A stretch of DNA of 64,000 nt from Telmatactis stephensoni (GCA_029948255.1 JALIZF010001678.1:124001-188000); one strand, 5' to 3'; shown: positions 1-11,297, counted from the stretch's first letter. Program-made: numbers and translations. Notes: generated from the letters alone by a model not told the origin.

Positions 1-318
1 CCAGCTTGGAATGATAGTGGAAGCTAGAAACGAGAAGAAACAAATTACATTTGAAATTAAGTGTACAGAGTAAACGACTTCTTATATTACCATACTGGTA
101 TCCCGAGTAGCTCGTGCTTCTACAGGGGAGGGGTTGGGCAGAAGAGGATAAAGAAGCCCCTCTCCCTTCTCTTCCTCTCCCCTCCCCTTTCCCCTCCCCT
201 CCTCCCTTCCCTGAAAGCCGGCAACGCAGGATGTCACCCTGGTTTTATGTCATGCAATGCTTCGTTGTATTGCTTTACTAGATTTATATAATAAAATCCG
301 AACAAAACGCTACTTTAC
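1..318. other. ABCC intron sequence at window edge, CT-rich tract
   Basis: No coding exon was recognised here. The stretch lies just downstream (minus sense) of the donor that ends the ABCC exon at 319, so it is probably the next intron of that gene. Positions 150-215 are a low-complexity C/T-rich tract (TCTCC and CCCTTTCC units). The small open frame over it is a product of base composition. Confidence 0.5.
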
Positions 319-2271
319 CTTGTGCTACAATCAACAAGAAAAAGAGCCCAATAATCAGTACAGTTGGTAAACCAGTGCGAAAAAATTCCCAGTAAAGTTT
401 CCACGACACCGTGCCAACATTTCTGTCTTCTTCTTCTTCAACCATATCTGGTCCTTCCTCGTCTTCCCTTCTTTCAAGAAAAGTATAAGATCCATGGATG
501 CTACTCTTGGAAACTTTTTGGGATTCTATTTCGTAATCTGAGAGCATTTTACTGATCTTGCCATTCTTGTTAATCTGGGTGTACGTACCATGGTCCACAA
601 TACGACCATCCTTCAGTACAACAATTTCATCAGCACGGTGAAGATGTTGCAGTTGGTGCGTGACAAGGATTCGTGTTTTTCCAGAAAGTTCTTCACATAT
701 ACACTTGTCAAAAATGTGTTTTCCAACTTTGGCGTCTACTGCACTGAGTGGGTCATCCAGCAAGAGGATCTCGGCATCTGAGTATACTGCGCGTGCTAAG
801 CCGACTCTAGCACGCTGACCACCGCTAAGTATGACGCCTCGTTGTCCCACCATGCTGAGATCTCCTTTTGGAAAACGACTGATGTCTTTACTTAAGTCAC
901 ACACTTCTAAGACTTTCCTGGTATCTCTTTTCGTCGCATTTCTTACCAAACAAGATAGTTATCTCGAACTGTTCCAGTGAATATCCAAGGTATTTGGCTT
1001 ACATAGGCTATTGTTCCTTGTATAAGAATGTCTCCTGATTTGACTGGAATCTCACGTAACATTGTCATCAACAAAGTGGACTTTCCACTTCCTACTGGTC
1101 CAGTTATCATGACTAACATGTTGGGACCAGCCTTGAGAGAAATGTTGTGAATGGTAGAAGATGCTACTCCATCTGACCAACCACTAGATACTTGATCCAG
1201 TTCCAAGTAAGGATCCATCTCGTGCTTGGATTTTGAAACTTCTCTTGGCACGATATCGTCCGTGCTCTTTAAAACAGAGTACTTCAAATTCGCATAGGTA
1301 CTGCTGTTTTTCTCTGGTCCACTACGAAAAACACTCAAAATGTTCTTCAATTTGCCCACAATTCCATTCTTGACGTTTTCATTGTTGCTGTCTTGGGTAT
1401 GGCCAAGTGATGAAGGGCCATAGAGCAGATATTGTTCAATTCTTTTAATAGATGCCAATGAATCATTCCCATAAATGATACCAACGATCTGACGGTTCGT
1501 TGAATTAGTCAGTAAACTTAATATAGAGACAACAGTGAATACGTTAACTGCTGTGAGATGAATCCCCGAGTACAGCATTGTGATGATAGAAACGAGTGCT
1601 GCTATTACATTGATGGTAAAATAAAGAACACTGAAGAATGCCAAAAGCATGCTCTTGAACCAAACCAAGTTCACTTCTTTCCTAAAAAGAAACAGTTATC
1701 ATAATTAAGTTAATTAGATGACGGTGTTTCATAGCACTTTATACTTAAACATCTTGAGTTCAGTGAGGTCTACTCCGGGACCTAATGTCGCCTTAAATTA
1801 AACCGCGGTGCCAATCCATCGACGCGAAAGGCGGTTGATATGTATAAAACAACATCTGTTGATGAGCACCCTTTCTGAAATAAGCCATTACCTTCTTAGA
1901 ATCTTAATGATGTCCCTATAGTTCCATTCCCATGCATACATCTTCACTGCTCGTATTCCCGTGATAATCTCGTTCATTGCTGTTAGGCGCTTATCTGTTG
2001 CTGTGGCTTGTTGGATTCGGTATTTTGCAAAAAGTCTGCCAGAACAAACCTGGGTGGAGCAAAAGACAAGGACGACGAATGCACCAGATATGGACTGCCA
2101 CCCAACAAGTATACACAGAAGTAGTATCGATAGCACAGAATCAACCAAGGACAAAACAGCAAATACAAAATACATTATGAACTTCTCCATTCGTTGAGCG
2201 TCGGTGGATATCATAGTGAAAACATGGCCGGCTGTTTCCTTCGGGAGATTGCAACGGTTTGACTGCAAGAC
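319..2271 (-). CDS. ABCC4: ABCC (MRP4-like) transporter, exons 2-3, frameshifted in NBD1
   Basis: Family role: ATP-driven export of organic anions and conjugates across the plasma membrane. Exon 2 is 2271-1892 (acceptor TTAAATTAG, donor GTAATG) and encodes the middle of transmembrane domain 1, ending in the conserved run TGIRAVKMYAWEW. Exon 3 is 1681-319 (donor GTAAAG) and holds the end of TMD1 and NBD1: Walker A GPVGSGKST, signature LSGGQRARVGLARAVY, Walker B ILLLDD, then an acidic linker and the first helix of TMD2. Phases agree (AG|G gives Arg; exon 1 joins exon 2 in phase 0). Oddity: between TGTVRDN and the signature the frame shifts twice by one extra base, near 955-957 and near 915-917. 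The intervening frame still reads ILFGKKCDEKRYQ, as the family requires. The gene is therefore either a young pseudogene or carries assembly errors. The rest lies off the left edge. The ABCC4 subtype is the best guess among short MRPs. Confidence 0.87.
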
Positions 2272-2370
2272 CTAATTTAAAATTTGATGAAAACAAGAAA
2301 CATTAATGATGGATAAATACGAGAAACAAAATTGTCAAACTTTGTCACGAAACGCTGTTGCAGAACAAGT

Positions 2371-2515
2371 TAGAGCGGTTTTCGTATGAGTGACCGCTAG
2401 CTCCGTACCGTAACCGTGTCAGTGCCGTAATGTCTATAAAAACATTCGAAATTCCTGCCGTAACCTTACCGTGCGGTGACCGTGCCGTTTTCACAGTCAT
2501 ACGAAATTTGCTCTA
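2371..2515. repeat. MITE family A, copy 1
   Basis: A 145-bp element with imperfect terminal inverted repeats (TAGAGCGGTTTTCGTAT at the left, ATACGAAATTTGCTCTA at the right). The inside is rich in GCCGTAACCGTG. Related copies occur at 23405-23524, 35351-35492, 39045-39204, 48199-48347, 59846-60073 and 62566-62716. It lies in ABCC intron 1. No coding capacity. Confidence 0.85.
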
Positions 2516-3690
2516 CAAAAGAATGTTGCTCGTTTTACAGCCCAGTTTCCAAAGTTGTCACGCAACAAAAATATTTGTTGCAAGTTAGAAAAACTTGTTC
2601 AGAAAAGTAGACCATGGGCACAGGGAGCCCGACTTTTAAAAATCATATATAAATTAATGAAAAAATACATCAATAAATTAAAGTACTTCAGGGTTTCTTG
2701 TGTTGAGATTTGAAACGAGACGCTAATAATAAGTTGCATTTCTGGAAATCGCAACTGCCAGTAACTGGATAGCAGAAAATACATGACAGTAAACATGGCT
2801 AAATATTCAACGATCGCTAAAGTCTAAAATTTCCTAATTGGTTCCAATTTACATAGCAACGTGTTGTTAATGACTTCCACTGCCTAATGCACCTTCTATA
2901 AATTTAGTGCCGACAATATAACTCAAAAGTGCGATATTATGGTCCTTCTCACCACTTTATATACTGACTTTGACGCGTGATATTTTCCCATCTGGGGTGG
3001 CTTTGATTTAAATCATTATCCACAGCGCACTAGCGGTAGGTAGACTGCTTATATCTCACTATTTTGTCAGTTGAACATAATTTTGAAGAACGAGCTCGTC
3101 AACGAAATGTTCCATGCCAACAAAAAATGTCTTGCATTCGATCTGAATTAAATTTGAAACCAAAAATACTGACATGCGCAGACAAATTGTATACATGCTA
3201 AACGCTCATCTATTCTTGGGGGTTCATATGACGTCATTTTCCATCTCTCTGGAATTTTCATCAGCTGAAAGACACGTTTTCAATAGAATTTGTTCTGGTT
3301 GAGAGCACATGGTGGTCAAACATTGAGCAATCGCCGGTTTTCGTGTAGACAGAGACTTTTTAGTCATTTACATTTAATCGTGTACAAAGCGTTTCCGTGT
3401 GGACGGCGCCTTAGCTTATTGTATTAGTTGTTAAAGAACAAAAGAAAACAGTGGGTTTAGAGTATACTATCTACTACATACTGTGAGGAAAACTATCCTA
3501 AGCCCATGGAATAAAAACTATTATCATATAATTATTGATAAAATACCTATATTTCTTAAGTTCGAAAACTTGTTCTTTTCACTAGTGAAAATAACATGTT
3601 CTTTTCACTAGTGAAAAGATCGTTACCATGCCGGGTTAATTGAGCGCATTTACTCTAAAGATAGCTTGTTGTCTCTTGATTTGATAATTA
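2516..3690. other. ABCC intron 1, no gene seen
   Basis: AT-rich intronic sequence without a convincing exon or RNA gene. Around 3325-3410 the words TTTTCGTGTAGACAG and TTTCCGTGTGGACGG resemble pieces of the GTAAACG-rich MITE at 51225-51596, so an old relic of that family may be present. Confidence 0.5.
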
Positions 3691-3693
3691 TAT

Positions 3694-3825
3694 GATAAAT
3701 AGAATATTACATGTTCGCTTGGAGATACGGTTTTATCTTCTCTTGTTGAAAAGATCTTTTCAACACTCGAAGATAAAATCCGTATCTCCGCGCGCCCATG
3801 TAATATCCTCTATATCAGTTTAGAA
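3694..3825. repeat. Palindromic (foldback) element
   Basis: Two arms of about 60 bases pair with each other: GGAGATACGG-TTTTATCTTC on the left, and GAAGATAAAATCCGTATCTCC on the right, closing on GTTGAAAAGATCTTTTCAAC. Outer parts of the arms (ATATTACATG / CATGTAATAT) also pair. It lacks the GNA-tip core seen in four other palindromes of this window. Confidence 0.8.
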
Positions 3826-3871
3826 AACAATCAAATTATGGGCTATTAGTAGGAGTTTTAACTGATAAATT

Positions 3872-4016
3872 TAGAGTGATTTTCATCGGATTGTGCAATA
3901 TTAACTAGCTATTGGTGTATAGCAGTCCAAATTCAACAAAAGAAAACAATGGAATTGGGATCTACTAGTGTGTATTAGCTTAGTAACGATTTCACAGTCC
4001 GATGAAAATCACTCTT
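3872..4016. repeat. MITE family B, copy 1
   Basis: A 145-bp element with terminal repeats AGAGTGATTTTCATCGG / CCGATGAAAATCACTCT. The inside carries the word CAACAAAAGAAAACAATGG, shared with the other two family B copies at 4130-6108 and 6133-6277. Confidence 0.85.
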
Positions 4017-4129
4017 ACTAATCCGACGTGCTGAAATAGATATTAGTATAACAGACATTAATAGACACTATTTCCATTGCTTTCCTTTGTTCTCATTTGA
4101 CTATTACACATTCAACTGATTAGTTTTTA

Positions 4130-6108
4130 TTTCACGGATTAGAGTGATTTTCATCGGACTGTGAAACAATTACTAATAGTTAGTGTTTAATAGTGTCTAA
4201 TAGTTGTATTGCAACAAAAGAAAACAATGGGTGCAGAATCTATTAGTGTCTATTAGAGATCTTTCGCATAAGCCCAGTCCATTCCACTATTATGTCCATC
4301 ATTTCCATTGCGCGCTCCGAAAACATTTTTGTGTGAGCGGTTCCTGGGCGTCTTTGTTTGCTTTTCTCATCGGCTTCGTTCCCTTTTCTTTCTGTTCTTT
4401 GCTCTAAATGGCTTAGATTCCAGCCTGTTCAGTGTCTTCATTAAACTCTTTATTCAGCTCCGGTTTGTTGTTCTGATCGTCGGAGCTGTAGTCTTCCAAA
4501 TTCACCAAATCCAATTTTGATCATTGTCGTTCTTCCGGCGTTACTTTCTTGCATTATTTCATCTTTGCTTTCTTGATGGTACTGGCGGCCATGCTTGGTG
4601 TATCATTACTTGTAGATGGCGTTTCATTATCTTCCACCATGCGAATTCCCCCCCCCCCCCCGGGCTTTCAACATCCCCCACTTTAAGTTTCATAAATTTG
4701 TGTTTTTGCATTGTGGATATAACAATACTTCATATAATTCAATCAGCTCCTTTATTTTTCATTATTGTTTAGAAACAAACTTCGTATACAGTACATATTT
4801 TTCTATATAGATAGCTTTTATAATGTGTAAATTTGACTTTGTTAGGACATGAATAGTTCGGCTGTGCTTAGCCAAAACCATTACCTTTGGTTCTGTATTC
4901 TTGCAAACAAACCCACACTTCTAAATGCATGCATAACCATGGAATGCAGGATCAAGACGTTGCATGATGAAATGGCATTATTGTTCAGAATGAGGGGGCG
5001 TAACCAAAGCAGAAACGAGAATAGAAATAATACATCGTAGATATTGAAGTTGATGATGGTATCAGCAATTGGAGTTAGAATAGAAATCACCATATTTAAC
5101 AGTACACAGGAAATGAAAAGTATAGTTGTCTCAACATTCTGTCCATGACGGAGAGTGATTGCTGACGACATCACATTTATCGACTGTCAGAAACATTCGA
5201 ATAAATAACCGAACATATATATATCACGGGCTTTGTCGAGGGTAAATAGGCGTGGCTCGGTAAGAAAAAGACGGAGGATGTGTATGCTCAACAAGTTTTG
5301 TTAACAGTGATGTGGCTTAGAAAATATCCGTGCTTAGACACACTGGTTCTCATGCTTTGACGTAAGTCCTTCAACCGTATCTGCAACAGTTCACAGGGGT
5401 ATCCCAATTTACTGAGATACTTTCAAAACCAGGTTAGATGGCCTACAAATGCTGAATGGAATGCTCTATGGGGTAACTGGAGAGAATTTCCTATTGAAGT
5501 AGGTTGTATTGACGAAACCCCACACGAGATACAGACTTGTGGCGGTTTTTTCTGTTAGCAGACGAAGGATATGCAAACACTTCCCCTCTACTAACACCTT
5601 TTCGCACTGCACAGATCCGTCGTATGACAAGGCCGATCAGAGACGAGCACGAAGGTTCAATCATAAACTATCAAAAAAGACTATAAACTCAGATGAAAAC
5701 CTATCGGACCATCACTGAGGACTATCTAACGCCACCCTCGGTAATTCCAGCCCATAGGGGTAGAACTGTGTACATTTCCTGCCCAGCGACATGTTGTACT
5801 GATTTAACAGATCTAAAAATGGTAATAAGTTTTGAGATAACGATGATGAGCAACTGCCTTTTTCACATTTCTTGTACGCTGTTTGCTTGCTTGAGGCAAA
5901 AAATACAATAGGCTCTAATAAACTACAGTTGTTTCAAGGAGTTAGTCGTTTTCTGTTTAAAACAATAGCTCCACGTTCTGTTTTACCTCATTATCATATT
6001 TAGTGGATGGTTTCCACTAATAGTGGAATGGACTGGGCTTATGCGAAAGATCTCTATTAGCTTAGTAACTATTTCACAGTCCGATGAAAATCACTCTAAT
6101 CCGTGAAA
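4130..6108. repeat. MITE family B, copy 2, split by a transposon
   Basis: The left half (4130-4256) and right half (6054-6108) share a 37-base terminal inverted repeat starting TTTCACGGATTAGAGTG. They are separated by the TIR element at 4257-6053. Joined, the halves give the same layout as copies 1 and 3, including the CAACAAAAGAAAACAATGG word, so this MITE was in place before the insertion. Confidence 0.85.
4257..6053. mobile_element. 1.8-kb TIR DNA transposon nested in MITE B
   Basis: Perfect 36-bp terminal inverted repeats lie at 4257-4292 and 6018-6053, beginning AGATCTTTCGCATAAGCCC. The flanks repeat CTATTAG (4250-4256 and 6054-6060). Counting a shared T gives TCTATTAG, an 8-bp duplication of hAT-like length. 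No intact transposase is present. At 5391-5545 (+) one frame reads VRWPTNAEWNALWGNWREFP and then VGCIDETPHEIQ, which resembles the start of a DDE_Tnp_4-type transposase before stops interrupt it. That family makes 2-3 bp duplications, so the coding relic and the ends may not belong together. Confidence 0.75.
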
Positions 6109-6132
6109 CAAAATTTAATAGTCAATGTCTAA

Positions 6133-6277
6133 TAGAGTAATTTTCATTTGACCGTGAAAGAAAAATGACTATTTAGTTTGTAGTAGTTGATAAGAAACAA
6201 AAGAAAACAATGGCTTTAGAGTCTACTACCAACTATTAGTTTGTCTATTCCTTCATGGTCAAATGAAAACCACTCTA
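6133..6277. repeat. MITE family B, copy 3
   Basis: Terminal repeats TAGAGTAATTTTCATTTG and CAAATGAAAACCACTCTA flank an inside carrying the family word AACAAAAGAAAACAATGG. It ends 160 bases before the split-direct-repeat element begins. Confidence 0.8.
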
Positions 6278-6437
6278 GAGTAATCAATACAAAAGCCAAA
6301 ACAATAGAAATAGTGCCTACTAATATGTTAGACTAATATCAAACTATTAAACAGTAAGACTTTCGGACTGTAATGTTAAAAAAGCTTCATGTAAATTCAA
6401 TCCGATTATTTGTGATCATTTTATACACAAATTTCAC

Positions 6438-6513
6438 TATTCGCGCCAGTCCCTTACAGAGCGAGTATAAATAAGAGCTGCACACCTCACTTCGGCCCAG
6501 TTCGCGTAAGACT
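6438..6513 (+). repeat. Split direct repeat A1
   Basis: 76 bp identical to A2 at 20620-20695. It begins TATTCGCGCCAGTCCCTT and ends CGCGTAAGACT. Weaker similarity continues a further ~25 bases to the ATGGC words at 6534 and ~20715. The first 18 bases form the right arm of the putative recombination site. Confidence 0.9.
6466..6502 (+). promoter_or_regulatory. TATA core promoter inside A1
   Basis: TATAAATA at 6466-6473 is followed, 33 bases from its first T, by CCAGTTC at 6498-6504, a fair initiator match. The same pair occurs in A2 (TATA near 20648). Transcripts starting here would run rightwards into the tandem array. Function is inferred from spacing only. Confidence 0.5.
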
Positions 6514-6779
6514 TCTCACGACTGTTGATCATCATGGCTGACCTAAGTACCGCAAGTCCGACACAGTTCCAGTGGAAGAAGTAGCAAAAGCGGCCTGTTT
6601 CCAGCTAAAACGACGCTTCGTCTATCTTTAAAGAAGTAAATATTTCTTTACATTGTTGTTTTTTACTTTTTCTAGAACTTTTTTAATTGTTTTGTGAATT
6701 CTGTAATTCTCGATTTAGTTTGGGCTTTCGATCTGCCCTTCAATTGCAATATCAGGTCTTATTTTGCGTGTTTTGTTTC

Positions 6780-8350
6780 GCAAACGCTGTAATTTTCCCT
6801 CCCATCGGCTCCCCTAGAATTTGCACGTTGTATTGTTAGCATGAGTTGCTATGTTTGAAGTCTTGTACGTGCTTTGGCTCACAAACTTCGGGTTTGTGCA
6901 ATAATTTTCCCTCCCATCGGCTCCCCTAGAATTTGCACGTTGTATTGTTAGCATGAGTTGCTATGTTTGAAGTCTTGTTGTACGTGCTTTGGCTCACAAA
7001 CTCCGGGTTTGTGCAGTAATTTTCCTTCCCATCGGCTCCCCAAGAATTTGCACGTTGTATTGTTAGCATGAGTTGCTATGTTTGAAGTCTTGTTGTACGT
7101 GCTTTGGCTCACAAACTTTGGGTTTGTGTAGTAGTTTTCCCTCCCATCGGCTCCCCTAGAATTTGCACGTTGTATTGTTAGCATGAGTTGCTATGTTTGA
7201 AGTCTTGGTTGTACGTGCTTTGGCTCACAAACTCCGGGTTTGTGCAGTAATTTTTCCTTCCCATTGGCTCCCCAAGAATTTGCACGTTGTATTGTTAGCA
7301 TGAGTTGATGTTTGAAGTCTTGTTGTACGTGCTTTGCCTCACAAACTCCGGGTTTGTGCAGTAATTTTCCTTCCCATCGGCTCCCCAAGAATTTGCACGT
7401 TGTATTGTTAGCATGAGTTGATGTTTGAAGTCTTGTTGTACGTGCTTTGCCTCACAAACTCCGGGTTTGTGCAGTAATTTTCCTTCCCATCGGCTCCCCA
7501 AGAATTTGCACGTTGTATTGTTAGCATGAGTTGCATTTTGCTATGTTTTTGAATCTTGTTGTACGTGCTTTCCCACAAAGTCCGGGTTTGTGCAGTGGCT
7601 TTCCCTCCCGTTAGCCTAGAAATTGGAAGTTGTATTGTTAGCATGAATTTTCTGTTTGAAGCCCGAGCTTGAAGTCTTGTTGTACGTGCTTTGGCTCACA
7701 AACTCCGGTTTTGTGCTGTGATTATTTTTCCCCTCCCTTCTTTATTTAGAATTTGCACGTTGTGTAATTTGCATGAATTTAATGTTTGAAGTGTTGTTGG
7801 ACGTGTTTTGCCCCACTAGCGTCAGGTTTGTAAAGTATTTTTTCCTTTGACTCCCTTCACAATTTGCACGTTTTTATTTTATATTCAATCAACTGTTTGT
7901 CCGAAGTTTGTTTCTAAGTCGAAAACCATGAGTTTATGTGGTTTATGAGTTATTGCACGTTTTATTCCATTTTAAAAGTTTGTTTGACGTCCTTTGCCTT
8001 GCAGTATACGGTTTTATGTGGTGCCTTTTCCCTTGGGTCCCTTACAATTTGCACGTTCATTTAATTTTCGAAGTTTGTTTAAAGTGCTTTGTTTTGCCAA
8101 CTGTGGGGCTTTGTAGTACTTTTTCTCTTGGGTTCCCTTCAATTTACACCATGGTTTTGCATGATTGATCTTGAATTGTGTGTCTGACGTGCTTCGCTTC
8201 TTTGTTTGATTGAGATGTTCGAAAATTCTTAATGTGCTCTGTTTTGCAAGCGCTGAGTTTGTGTAGTGCTTTTTCTCTTTGCTTTGGTTTTGCGTTGCGC
8301 TTTTCTCTGAAGTCCTTTCGACTTTTTGCAACGGTTTGTTCAATTATTTG
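6780..8350 (+). repeat. Decaying ~115-bp tandem array
   Basis: The unit runs from TTTTCCCTCCCATCGGCTCC through AATTTGCACGTTGTATTG to GTGCTTTGGCTCACAAAC. Near-identical copies start at about 6790, 6903, 7019, 7135, 7252, 7365 and 7478. From about 7590 the copies diverge strongly, and beyond 7840 only words such as TTTGCACGTT, GTGCTTTG and TTTTTCTCTTGGGTTCC remain, out to about 8350. Several ORFs read across it on the minus strand are repeats of one another (MGSRWEGKLLHKPG) and reflect the array, not genes. Confidence 0.85.
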
Positions 8351-8582
8351 TTAGCAGTTTCATTTTGTCATTTAACACCATGTCAGTTGGTGCCGAATTT
8401 TAGCTTTGCCCCATTGCCCTTGTTCGGTCTAAAAGATGTTCCCGTATATCTACTAGTCGTCCTTGCAACTAGCACTGCTCAATTGTTTGTTAAGGCTGGC
8501 GTCCAGTGTTTTGAATCGCTCCACTTTTTCCTATCGGTTGATTTTTCTGCTCTTTTGTTCCTTTATAGAACTATTGTTCTGA

Positions 8583-8810
8583 GTGTCTTTTCAGTTCGGT
8601 TTTCCCGTTGCATTGTTCGCTTTCCTGTCCAATGGTAGCCTGAAAGGGTGTCTAATGCCCTAGTCGGATTACTGACGCTCAGGCTGCCATCCCTTGGGTG
8701 GGTTTCGGCGCACTCCTCCAGCGCTTCTTTTTATCGTTGTAGTATCCTCTCGTGTTTCCCACCCAAGGGGTGGCAGCCCAAGTCGTGTTATTGGTCCTCT
8801 CCTTCGGTCT
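8583..8810 (+). repeat. Structured hairpin module, copy 1
   Basis: The module holds GCCTGAAAGGGTGTCTAATG ... CTCAGGC (a small closed fold with GGGTG...GCCC inside), followed by a 21-bp stem: GGCTGCCATCCCTTGGGTGGG pairs with CCCACCCAAGGGGTGGCAGCC, the only irregularity being a U-G wobble. A second copy lies at 9009-9225. It could be an RNA packaging or priming structure of the host element; no known ribozyme core is present. Confidence 0.6.
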
Positions 8811-9008
8811 GTTTCATTCAAGACGTCTTTTCCCCTGCTCTTCGGATTTAAGTTCTGTTTCGAAGATGGATCTTCTTTTTCGTGTGTTTTGCGATTCTAT
8901 TCCCCTTGTAACAAGGCATTTAACATCTCATCAGTTTTGCAATTGACTATTAACGCCATTCTATCCTCGCTTTAAGTGGGACTACGGTTTTGTGTTTTGT
9001 GCCATTCG

Positions 9009-9225
9009 CCTCATTTTTCATGTTGCACTGTTCGCTTTCCCGTCCCATGGTAGCCTGAAAGGGTGTCTAATGCCCTAGTCGGATTACTGACGCTCAGGCT
9101 GCCATCCCTTGGGTGGGTTTCTGCGTTGTTTCTTCCACGCTCCTATTTACTTCGTTGTTGTATTGTTTCGTTTTCTTCTCCCACCTAAGGGGTGGCAGCC
9201 CATTGATCATTGTTTGTCTGCCGCG
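9009..9225 (+). repeat. Structured hairpin module, copy 2
   Basis: Direct repeat of the module at 8583-8810, with the GCCTGAAAGGGTGTCTAATG fold and the long stem conserved. The loop between the stem arms has diverged. The 3' arm reads CCCACCTAAGGGGTGGCAGCC, so its one change relative to copy 1 turns a C-G pair into a G-U wobble and keeps the helix. Confidence 0.6.
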
Positions 9226-11001
9226 CTGTTTGTTAGTCTACTTGCATGAAAAAAAGCTGTTTAGTTTCTGTCATTTGTCCTTCTGACAGTCCCGGCTTCC
9301 CGTTTTAAGAGCAGTCAACATGAAAGGGCTCATCAAGTTCTTCCTTAATTGTCTGCACATCAGATCTATGCTTGGTTCATAGACTTGCTAATTTTGCTTT
9401 TTGACCATGTGTTTTTTGTTCTCTATTGAATGGTTAGGTTTGTCTGCAGTGCCTCGTTATCCACATCCGTTGATTTTCGACTTTGTTTGCTTTGGGATCC
9501 CTCCCGTTCCTTCCAATCCATGTAGCGACTCAAGTCGTCCTTTCCATTCTGTGGATGGCAGAATGCCCATCCCGGCTTTGCCATACTATTTTTAAGAAGC
9601 CATTGTGTTTTCTTTGATTTTACGTTGGTCTGCGCCATAAGTTGTCTGGCGGCGTCCCCCTCCCCCTTTCCATGCCCTTTTGGTCTAGTTACAGGTTTCA
9701 TTCGTTTCAAAACCTTTTCTCGCCATGCATGCAAGGTGTGTCCATGACTATGACCTTGGCGGGTGCCAGATTATTGCTGCGAACCTTAGCAACCGGAGAA
9801 ACCTATCTTGGTCTTGCATTGGGTGGGCTTCCTGTCTCACCACTGCACTGCATGCGTTCTGCGGATTGTTGGCTCTCACGTGCCCTTTGCATGACACTTG
9901 GCGCGTTCTAGATTGTTAATGTCGCACCTTGCTCTTTAATCTGCCGGCCCTATTTTTGAGTATTTACAGTGAAAAAGAAATGTTAGAATGGCTAATCTCT
10001 TGTCAAGTATGTAGATATCTCTTGCCATCCAAGACTCGCTCTCGTAATTCCATTTTTTCCAGTCGAGAAAATGAGGGTCTTTTGCAAGAAATGATCAGTG
10101 CTATGTAAGAAAGTACTTCATGATCAACATTTTCAAAATTCCATCCCTGTTTGTTAATTATCCAAGAAGCTCTGCACTGTGAAAACTAGATAGTTTTGTA
10201 TGTCCAGTCGTTGGACCAAAAGCCTTAGTAGCCTGGTTTTGGTGCTTTTTCAAGGTATTAAATCCTACTATCTTGTCAAAGAGTTAATGCTTTGTTTTGA
10301 AACTTGTAACATTTGTTCTCTAAATCAAGAGCCTTCATTATTTCCAATTTATGCAACTCCAGAAATCCTTATTTTTCACTATTTATGCTATCTCCCTCAT
10401 GCTTTTGTAACCACGCCTGCATGGCAGCTCCATCATCAAACTATTCTTCATTCGTTGAAATTAGGTTATGTGCTCTGGTCAGAACTCCTATCCCCAGTCA
10501 GGGCATCGGTGGCACTCTAATTTTCTCCCCTTGGGGTTATGCTAACAAGTTGTGCAAGCTCTGTTCTTGTTGATTGTTTAGTTCCCTCTAAGAGAATTAA
10601 GTGGAATTAGCAGCAGCCATTGTGAAAGTCGCGTGCAGAGGTGGACGACAATCTTACCATGTTAGCTTCTACTTGATTTCCCGCTTGAAGTCTTCATCAA
10701 GCTGACGAACGATTTAATGATACTTGAAGGGGAAGACAATGTTCTGTTCTGAGTCTTTGACCTGTACGTTTGGTGAGCTGCATGTGTCCCACCTGCATCG
10801 TGGCCCACTGATGAGTTTGAACTGATCCAATCCTAGCCCACTGACAGCTAGTTGTACTTGTCTGTTTGCTTTTCGTGGTCTCCTCCTTCCACATGATGAT
10901 CCATTGTCCTTGGCGTTTTTTATTTTAGCTAGTTCAATATTCTGTCATTCATAACTGCCATCGAGGGTTTGTTTCTCGAAGTGCTATTTCTTTTGTGGAA
11001 G
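9226..11001 (+). other. Non-coding interior of the split-direct-repeat element
   Basis: Open frames here are short on both strands and show no recognisable domain. Nothing resembling a tyrosine recombinase, reverse transcriptase or gag zinc knuckle was seen. The sequence runs up to the target site GCAT of the Gypsy insertion. Confidence 0.45.
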
Positions 11002-11005
11002 GCAT

Positions 11006-11153
11006 TGTAACAGTGATGCTTTGCATCAGAATGGTAGACCGGCATGCTTTGCGGCAGCGTGCTGGTGTGAGAGTGTTTTTACTGTGAGAATGTATAGTTG
11101 GAATTTTGTGAGGATTAAAAAGCCTTCAAAGTTAGCAAATTCGTGTTATTACA
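11006..11153 (+). repeat. Gypsy 5' LTR
   Basis: 148 bp, TG...CA ends, no difference from the 3' LTR by eye. It contains AGGATTAAAAAGCC. Unusually short for a Gypsy element. Confidence 0.95.
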
Positions 11154-11154
11154 A

Positions 11155-11173
11155 TTGGCGACCCTGCCAGGAC
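11155..11173 (+). other. Primer binding site, probably tRNA-Arg
   Basis: TTGGCGACCCTGCCAGGAC follows the 5' LTR by one base. Its complement ends GCAGGGTCGCCA, matching the acceptor end of animal tRNA-Arg species that start GACC. The tRNA identity is an inference from that end. Confidence 0.65.
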
Positions 11174-11297
11174 ATAGAAGAAACACTGGACTCTCGACAA
11201 GGATATATTTGAAGGCTTAGAAAGGTTGAATTGCGACAAAATCCAAGTTTTATAATTCGTCGACACGATCCACGTGGTCCAAAATTCTCTTCACTTC

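Noticed and set aside
6948..7644. Overlapping minus-strand frames with repeated LLHKPGVCEPKH
   Set aside because: They restate the 115-bp tandem array, and the reading frame breaks between units.
6780..8350. CRISPR-like repeat array
   Set aside because: Units are ~115 bp without unique spacers, decay along the array, and lie in animal intronic DNA.
8636..8720. Hammerhead ribozyme in the duplicated hairpin module
   Set aside because: The required CUGAUGA and GAAA core combination is absent, although CUGAAAG occurs.
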